The notes beneath the pieces were generated by a model. The model was not told the DNA's origin. It did not search any database and was given only the letters and a program-made list of their open reading frames with translations. 64,000 nucleotides of DNA. It comes from Anticarsia gemmatalis (taxonomy: Eukaryota; Arthropoda; Insecta; Lepidoptera; Erebidae). The stretch lies in the NCBI RefSeq assembly GCF_050436995.1, contig NC_134746.1:13514501-13578500 (forward strand). Direction: 5' to 3'. The position numbers and the translations under genes are program-made. Below are positions 57,091-64,000 of the stretch, one piece after another. Every line of letters starts with the position of its first letter. Position 1 is the stretch's first letter.

Positions 57091-58954
57091 TATATATAAA
57101 TGCTAAACCGAAATTATTTTCAATTCATTCCTCGAATTGTAATGCATCATCGGTATATTCCCAGTTGTCAAATCTTGTTCAAATCGGTTCAGCTGTTTTG
57201 ATGTGAAAGACGAACAAACTAGCACACAAATATACTTTCACTATTAAAATATCAGTTATAACTAGTTCTTATGATGGGATACTATTAGTATCATAAACAA
57301 AGGCCTATGCATTTTATATGAAATGAGTATCAAACGGTGATTGGTAAAAAGGTTCAAAAGTAAGCAGATTATGGCAACCCCACCCGAGTAACCTACTTAA
57401 AAATTTAAGTGTCATCAAAGAAATTATATTGGCAACACTACAGTATAATTTCAATTAATTTTAAATTTAATTTTAATTATGAAGAAGCATTTATTATAAT
57501 TTAATTTTGTGTTAATATAATTTATATACTCTGTATCATACGATTGTGACGTCATAGTATGCTTTGTCCTTTTCACTCTTATTGCAATCATCATAAGTGT
57601 GATAAGGACAGAGTATATTATGTTTTTTATTGTAAGAATTATTTTATAGTGATATATTGACAAAATTATTAGTAATATTAAGTGGATTATAAATCTTTTT
57701 TGTATGTTTTAGTTTGCTGTTTTCAAAACTTGAAATTATATGTGTATTGGATGTGATGAAATTAAAACCTATTTAGGTATTGAGTGCCATGTTATAATAC
57801 TTTCCCTATGGATTCTTATGTTTCTTTTACTAATTTATATTTAATTGAAAAACATTTATCAATACCCAAGAATATTTGAACAAATTAACTCTAATTCAAT
57901 AGCTATATCTTCTATACTCAATCGATTCATTATTATATTGTTTTCATACATACTTAGAGCTTTATAAATCTTTCTAACACAATGTCAATCTACCTTTATT
58001 ATTATACAAGTTTCATCACGTCCAATACACATTAACTATAAAATTATGACATTAACTAAATTAGTTCCTGCAACATACGCTAGGGGCGCAGCTAAATTTT
58101 ACTGTGTACCTGTTAACGTCTAAATTTTCTATACCTTTAGCATACATACAGACATTAAATTGCTCCTTGTTCCCTATAGGGAGGGAATAAGTAAAGACTA
58201 CTACATAGCTAAATGATTTTTAGCCAATGATGAAGGATTTTTTGACGTATATAGGTTTATAGTAATTGAATGTACTATACAAAGTTGTTTGTATTTCGTA
58301 ATTGCCCCTTTTTATACAGTTCATCTTTACATAAATATGTCAATTCTAAAAGGTCAAATGTCTCAACTCTATTCAATATGACATGTGCCCTTTTCGAAGT
58401 AATATATTAAAATGTACTGCATTTTCTACTTTTCTATAGAGATAATGACAGTTCTCTGTTTCTCTTGAATAGGGTTAAATGAATTGTTTATATTACTGTA
58501 AGCGATGTTCAGTTTCAGATGAAATATACAAATATTATTCTTTTATTTACTTCGTTTTATTTACATACCTACAAATTGAGGCATAGGTCCTATCAACTGA
58601 AATAAAACTACGTGTGAAAAAGGGTTCTGTAGCGAACACTTGATACCATAGTTTCAATAAATTAAATGCTAGTTAACACTTTTTTCTTCTTTTCTTTAAA
58701 ACGTTTACTGTGTCTTAAAGACAATTTTTACACAAACAAGGAAACCGAATTGGTTAGCCATTCCTGTGTCTTGTGTTTAGCAATATATGTGGCGATTCTT
58801 TTTTATATGTATAGATTTGATCTGTGTTAATATGCAACGGGTAGCTACCATGGCATGTTTCCTTCAACGTATTAGTAGTGCCAGAGGTTGTAAGGCATAT
58901 GAAATACATCAATTTGTCTTATAATAATTAGTTACCGTTTTGTCAGGGGGGTTC
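57091..58954. other. AT-rich DNA, no gene seen
   Basis: At 57170-57250 a Helitron-like body remnant may be present on the minus strand (aaatcggttcagctgtttt read on plus). Nothing else recognised. Confidence 0.45.
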
Positions 58955-59660
58955 CACTCCGCAGAGTAGGTATGATCGGCCACCGGGCCGCATATGCGGC
59001 CTATCTCAGTAGGTTGCCACTCGGCGCGCTCGCTGACCGCGTCGCGCGATTTAGTGCTAGCTACACTTATCTATTCTCTTAATCTGCTTTCTGTTTAAAT
59101 AAAAAAAAAATGTCAACTAAACAACAAAAATCCCGTAAAAAAGCTAAAAGATACTGTAGTGTTTATGGGTGCATGAACAAAGACAATACGGAATCGAAAA
59201 TATCATAATAATATAATAAATATATAAATATCATTTTTTAATATCGTCGGCACAATCCACGGAATACCTACCTATTAAAAAAGTGGCGGCGCGGCGGCCA
59301 ATCGTTCGTTCTATTCGCTTCTTTGATTTTACCTATAGTAAAGTTATGTTGCGTGTTAGTAAAGCTACCTATATTTATTTAATGGCCAGACAGCAATACA
59401 ATTATAATTTTATTTTATAATGGTTAATGGGTTTTTCAGACACTATTAGGAACAGATTAACATGTTTTGAAGTATTGTATTTGCATAGGTACACACTGTT
59501 CTTTTTATTGATTTATTTTAATATTTATATCGACTAGTGATAACCCTGTGTTCCGGCGGTGAAACCGGAGACGCGCGGCGATACCCAATGGAGTATGAAC
59601 GCTCGCGCAGCGCGATAAGTTTCAATTTCGTGTGGCAGTCGTTAGTGTAGGTAATTTTTT
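58955..59660. other. GC-richer island around the THAP fragment
   Basis: GC-rich blocks occur at 58955-59055 (with the palindrome ggccgcatatgcggcc at 58985), 59285-59320 and 59545-59650, separated by AT-rich DNA. It could be an old transposon with GC-rich ends around the THAP fragment, or a promoter region for the exon at 60328. I found no convincing terminal inverted repeats. Confidence 0.3.
59110..59208 (+). pseudogene. Truncated THAP-domain start
   Basis: ATG at 59110, just after a run of A, opens a 32-codon frame ending at TAA. After a basic stretch it reads YCSVYGCMNKDNTESKIS. The Cx4C pair (C16, C21) followed by N and a serine-containing strand matches the opening of a THAP C2CH zinc finger. 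The frame stops where the family would continue with SFHxFP, and the sequence turns into an AT-rich run with no splice donor. THAP fingers occur in P-element-like transposases and in host regulators. I infer a broken transposon or a dead gene copy. Confidence 0.5.
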
Positions 59661-60327
59661 ATGCCTAAACTTCACTTTTGTTCGGAAGTGGACCTTCTGT
59701 ACGGTAGTACTATTACTTATTCTGTGGTTTTGTTAACAAAAACCAAATAAACAAATCTCCATAGCCTGTACGTAATCAACTTTAGCATAAAGATCATTCA
59801 CCAGGCTCACGAGTCATTATAATATTCGAATTTCGAATCAAATTAAAATGAGAAACAATCCTACTACAATAAGGGTAACCAATAGGAAAACAGTATGAAA
59901 GCCCTTTTTCCTAGCGACTCTGCTATTGGGTAGTCGGCGCACGCGACGCCGCCGTTTAGCTTTGATGTAGGCTGTCCTTTGATCTATCCCGCCAGTGCAG
60001 CCCAAACCTGTGTTTTTGACACATTTATCGGAAAATAACGCGCGTGAAAAACTCGAATTTAAGTAAATTTTCCGCATAAAAACGCTTATTTATTGTCTTT
60101 GTATTAGTTTTTATTGTATTTAAATAGCAATAGTTACTGGTTTGTGGAATAGAGAGGTTTAAATTATAATAAGGTTAGAAAGTGTTTAGTAGCTCTTGTG
60201 ATAAGGACGCCATAGTATTATTAGTGGTTTATCATTATTAGGGAGTGCGTGTTTGTGTTGTTTTCGCGGTGCCTCGAAGTGATTAGTGATAATTAGATAA
60301 TAATAATATGTCGTAAGTGGGTAGGTA

Positions 60328-60431
60328 ATGCATTCGCCGCGCGAAGTGTCAGTGTTCTCACAGGATCGAGACGCGCCGGCGCCGAACTCCCGAGCCTGCG
60401 CCGCCGCTGCCGCTGTTGCTGCAGTGTACAC
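60328..60431 (+). CDS. Probable first coding exon (or 5' UTR exon) of an unknown plus-strand gene
   Basis: ATG at 60328 opens 34 codons plus two bases and ends at a strong donor, cac|gtaagtaat. The peptide begins MHSPREVSVFSQ and ends in an alanine-rich stretch (ACAAAAAVAAVY). The exon is much richer in GC and CpG than its surroundings. Text upstream (about 60180-60327) looks like an insect 5' UTR and holds a two-codon upstream ORF at 60308 (ATG TCG TAA). The next exon was not found, so it is either within 60432-64000 and unrecognised, or beyond the window. The SVWC gene would then lie antisense within this intron. The reverse strand also has an 85-codon open frame (60443-60186), which I read as a shadow. 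Confidence 0.45.
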
Positions 60432-60952
60432 GTAAGTAATCATTTGTAGCCATGGCTGGGCGAGAAGTATGAATGAATGTTTGTACAGAGTGATAGCTAC
60501 TGCTTTGATAACATTATTTTATTATTTAGTATTTGTAACCTTTTAATTTATTTAATTAACGGTGTTAAAGAAATCTGTTTGTCTCATGACTCTTGACCTC
60601 TAGCCCGTTAAAGAAACTAAGAAATCCATACGTTTAGGTATTCTTAGTAATGAATCTAAAGGTAGTCTTATTGAAAGTAAATCTGGTGGCTGAAGCTCAT
60701 GTGGCAGTTCAGTGGGTATTTTTTTAGTAAATCGAGGATGTATAAAAATATGAATGATAAAATACATCAAAAATAGTTGTATAACTTGACCACGGTCCAA
60801 GCCACACTTGAAATAAGGTAGGTATTTGACAATACATATATGCGCTGTTCGGTCAATACGAGTTCCAAGATCCCTAGTTCCAGAACAAAGCGGCTCTAAA
60901 TTATTCCTTAAGTAAATTCTAAATTAAAACCACAAGATAGCAGTCGTATACA

Positions 60953-60958
60953 TTTATT
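60953..60958 (-). terminator. Poly(A) signal of the SVWC gene
   Basis: AATAAA on the minus strand starts 8 nt after the stop codon. This would give a very short 3' UTR and supports the modelled gene end. Confidence 0.6.
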
Positions 60959-60965
60959 AGTTAAG

Positions 60966-61068
60966 TTATTTAGAACAAACACTAATGGGGCAGCAGTCGG
61001 GGTAGGGTTGTGTCGTGTCTGGCGCAGGCCCTGTCGTACAGTTGTCGGCGCCCATCGTGATATCGCAT
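60966..61068 (-). CDS. SVWC exon 3: cysteines 4-8 and stop
   Basis: Acceptor TTCACAG ends at 61069. It encodes residues 73-105 with C73, C82, the adjacent pair C97/C98 in YPDCCP, and C103, then TAA at 60968-60966. Confidence 0.88.
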
Positions 61069-62122
61069 CTGTGAAGTAAACAGTATATTAGTTACAGGCG
61101 CTCATGAATAGTATCACTATTTGGTAAATAGACTATCAGTGAGGTATAAGTATCGCGTTCTTTAGCGCCATCATTCAATAAGCTGGAGTCATTTGTTACG
61201 AGATGAAGGTCTTCCATGCTTATGAGGACATGCAGATTGCAGATATCACTTTTGTTAAAATTATGGTAAGATCTAGAACAACCTGTTGTTATGGTTAGGA
61301 ATCAAAACAAGAGGATCGAGATATAAATGGGACCTTTGTTGACAATTATCAAAATCATAGTCATTGTTTTAAACATTCCGTAAGACTTGAACTTGTTTAG
61401 AAGTTTATAGGTACATAATCTATTTAATGTGATTAAGAATACTTACGTATAGAAATCGAACCAGTCTTCTTCGCAGGTGTAAAGCACGCACTCCGGGGAC
61501 GTCTCCTCCTTGCCTAGAGGCACCACTTTGTCTAGGTCACTGATGTAGCAGCCGGGCACGTCCTCTGGAATATTGCACAATGAACATGAACAAACCGTGC
61601 TGCATATACAATCTTAAGTAGTACAGAGAAAGTATATTTAATTATTATGCGACTACAACAGTGCAATATTATTGTAAGTACTGTTGTATTTGCTTAAGCC
61701 TAGAATTATATAAACATATAATTTGAGATAATATCAGAATCTATATGTCTTATGCCGTCTCTAACAAAGGCTCTAGCTTTGATTGATCAGATTACTAACT
61801 GTTCCAACGTGGAAAGAAAACGATGACTTTTCCTCTCTAGAGAAAGGAACACTATAGATCTATAGTTGCAGTATCCGCTTCGAATCCTTGTTCATTTTGT
61901 TTACATATAAATTAATATTCTATTGAATAATGGATCACTATTGTGTTACCATCAGTATTCATCAGAGAGTCAAGTATTTTTAAACGCGTCTTAAGTTGAC
62001 AACTTCTTTGAAAATGTCCACTTACTGAATTTCTCCGGCTTCGGCTGCAGTGGACTGCTGCCCTTGGATGCTGAGAGGCTCCCCACTACCGTCCATAACA
62101 TGACGACCACTCGCAACAGCAT
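60966..62122 (-). CDS. Secreted single-domain von Willebrand factor C (SVWC, Vago-like) protein, 3 exons
   Basis: Minus-strand exons 62122-62026, 61564-61447 and 61068-60966 join across gt..ag introns into 105 codons plus stop. Residues 1-18 look like a signal peptide (MLLRVVVMLWTVVGSLSA, likely cleaved after A18). The mature part has eight cysteines at 38, 58, 63, 73, 82, 97, 98 and 103, with GCY near the start and YPDCCP before a last VC. That is the layout of arthropod SVWC proteins, small secreted factors that include Vago, induced by infection or nutrient state in insects. Donors are GTAAGT (exons 1 and 2); acceptors are TTCCAG and CACAG. SVWC family membership is strong; whether it is the Vago orthologue or another SVWC paralogue cannot be told here. 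Confidence 0.88.
61447..61564 (-). CDS. SVWC exon 2: cysteines 1-3
   Basis: Acceptor TTCCAG ends at 61565; donor GTAAGT begins at 61446. It encodes residues 34-71 with C38, C58 and C63, and ends in the split codon for T72. Confidence 0.88.
62026..62122 (-). CDS. SVWC exon 1: signal peptide and N-terminus (residues 1-32)
   Basis: ATG at 62122 on the minus strand; donor GTAAGT begins at 62025. Start choice: it is the first ATG after the TATA box and gives a typical hydrophobic signal peptide; an in-frame M8 would shorten it. The last base begins the split codon for K33. Confidence 0.85.
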
Positions 62123-62169
62123 CTCGACTCACTGTGACAACTTAATATGCAACACTGGCCACACCATAG

Positions 62170-62175
62170 TTTATA
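62170..62175 (-). promoter_or_regulatory. TATA box of the SVWC gene
   Basis: TATAAA on the minus strand lies 48-53 nt upstream of the ATG. A start site about 28-31 nt downstream would fall near 62145-62148, leaving a 5' UTR of about 25 nt. No canonical TCAGT initiator sits exactly there. Confidence 0.5.
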
Positions 62176-64000
62176 CAGCAGAGATACAGCAGCGATTAAT
62201 CTTTGAAATTCTACGAATAACATGATTTTACTTTTTACTTTGGCTTTCTTTTGACTTTGTCTTGATACTTGGCTTGCAAGCCATTGATAGACTTTACTAT
62301 CATTCACGATAAGATCGCTCTAAGTTTAGTGCACTTTACCTACTAGGTATTGGAGAAGTTGGAGATTTCCTCAGTCCCGCAAACATCAATTCAAATATTG
62401 GTTTCTAGTTTTCTGAGATCCAGATCGGCTCTACATTTTGTTCATTTTGCAAATATTAGTAAGCACTTTATAGCCCCTTCGTTTGGACATATACTGTGGT
62501 AACAGTGTACAGCCAAAAGCGGCATTTATTGCCGTGCCGTACGGTTTAATTATACCTACTACGTTTGAGAATACTTTCAAATTAACCTTCTGCACTTTCC
62601 TACATATTGACACAAAACCGAAACATTGTTTCGCCAACAGCCTTTAAACCTGATAACTAAATATTTGGATCATGCAAATAAGTTAAATTAATGTATTCTC
62701 GCGAGCCATAGGTCGGCGCCAGTTTTTTTCTGCACTTATTAGTTCATATGTCAAGGAGACGTGACATTGGCGCCAACACCTAACAATACGATACAAGCTT
62801 TTATATATCTATATTTTATCTTTAATTTTATACTAATATTAGTGGACCCGCGCGGCTCCACTCGCGTAAAGGTTACGAAGAATAAAAGTTGATTTTTAAC
62901 CCTATTTTAACTTGCTAGTGGATGAATTTCCTGGAACATGAAATACGTGTTCATTTATTTTAAAAGAAAATCCCAAAACTGCAGTTTCATCCTTCTTCTT
63001 TCCCTAATTTACCTCTTTAGGGGTGGATTACTAAAAACCCTTTATTAGGGCATTACTGCAGCAAACTAATTTCATGTTTCTAACTTCTATGGTTTAGTCT
63101 GTGCGATGTTTATTTATCAGTTTAGTCAATCCGTCAGGACAAGTAATTTTATATGTATAATTAGATTATATAGAGGAAAGATTTGTATATAAATATGTTT
63201 GTTACTCACGCATAAAATACTAAACGCATATCCATAATTTGCCAATAAATAGTTAATAACCTAGATTAACTCATAAAATACTTTCTTCCCCGAAAATGTA
63301 CCTACTCACGCGAACGAAGTCGCGGGAAAAACTGTTTTTAGTTAAGTGTATATTATTAGTCGGACGTGTTAAAACTAGTTGCAGTACTGAATACTCGTTC
63401 GTATTTATGAAGCGGATCTCGGTCTCGTTTTGTTTAAGATATCTACACACTGTTCTGTTAGTGCCAACTGCCAAGTGTTGAATTAGTTATGTTTGGTGCA
63501 TGGTTCCGTAGGAAATTTTAGAGGGTAAGGTAGTTTTTTTGTGCTTTCAATGCTTGTCAGTGTACTCAGTGTAGTCTAATAGTAATCGTCTGAGAGCATT
63601 GTGTCACTAGGCCTAAAAATTAAATGGGTTCTTGAAAATTTAGTTCGATTATAAATATACAGTTAATTAGGTGTAACGGTGGATAACTAATTAGGTGTAA
63701 CGTGTGTCCTAGGTTTTATTATCACAATGATTCAAAGTGTGGCTAGATTTTGCATACGCTAATTCTAAATCTGTTGGTCTGATTGTCTGTACAAATTAAG
63801 AAAGCATACTCACTTCGGAGTCTTTTTTCGGGACAAGGGTCCTGTTGAAAGTAGACTTTTAAATCTCAAAATTGTAGGTGATAATATCAAATCTCCTGCT
63901 TGTACATTTCAGGAGATCATCTTTGCCATTTTCATTATACTATGGAAATCTGTGTATAATAGTGTTAAATGAAATACATAAAAGATTTTTCAAAATGATT
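62176..64000. other. Right flank, no gene seen
   Basis: AT-rich. Weak remnants of Helitron-type ends occur at 62830-62880 (tactaatattagtggacccg, cgcggctcc) and 63305-63330 (cacgcgaacgaagtcgcggg). The open frames at 62086-62307 and 62431-62637 (minus) are not family-like; the first overlaps SVWC exon 1 in another frame. The motif ggagatttcc at 62361 may be a Rel-type site. Confidence 0.4.

Noticed and set aside
59838..60077. 79-codon minus-strand ORF with a basic stretch and a hydrophobic C-terminus
   Set aside because: It could resemble a small tail-anchored protein, but there is no recognised domain, no nearby promoter or poly(A) evidence, and it lies in a region of mixed repeats.

Overview
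The window is AT-rich animal genomic DNA with spliced genes, long introns and many dispersed repeats. An innexin with clear gt/ag introns, an arthropod-type SVWC gene, Lep1-like Helitrons ending in CTAG, mariner-derived MITEs and tRNA- and 5S-derived SINEs all point to a moth (Lepidoptera, probably a noctuoid). No bacterial operons, CRISPR arrays or plasmid features are present. Most open frames over 60 codons are chance or transposon-derived.

Two genes can be reconstructed completely. (1) A plus-strand innexin, best matched to inx1/ogre, has seven coding exons between 16250 and 52141 that join in frame into 361 residues; its coding introns range from 448 bp to 19.9 kb. A 3' splice acceptor at 16057-16058 shows that at least one more upstream non-coding exon exists. 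(2) A minus-strand, three-exon gene between 62122 and 60966 encodes a 105-residue secreted protein with eight cysteines in the pattern of the single von Willebrand factor C (SVWC, Vago-like) family. It has a TATA box and a poly(A) signal 8 nt past the stop. Its exons are too short to show up as long open frames.

Layout: 1-16058, repeat-rich flank or upstream intron of the innexin (mariner MITEs, palindromic MITEs, a 5S-SINE fragment, a 0.48-kb fold-back element, a deleted DD41D-type mariner). 16059-52141, innexin with SINEs, Helitrons, MITEs and LINE fragments in its introns. 52142 to about 53900, probable 3' UTR with diverged tandem repeats. About 53900-58900, nothing recognisable apart from SINE fragments. 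58950-60450, a GC-richer island with a broken THAP-domain start and a probable first exon of a plus-strand gene. 60953-62175, the SVWC gene, which would lie antisense inside that gene's first intron. 62176-64000, flank with weak repeat remnants.

The two genes have no evident functional link: one makes a gap-junction subunit, the other a small secreted, probably stress- or immunity-related protein. The most notable items are the SVWC gene, the long fold-back repeat able to form hairpin RNA, and the probable 5' exon at 60328. Splice joints, frames and motifs were read directly from the sequence. Family names come from general knowledge of these families and were not checked by any search.
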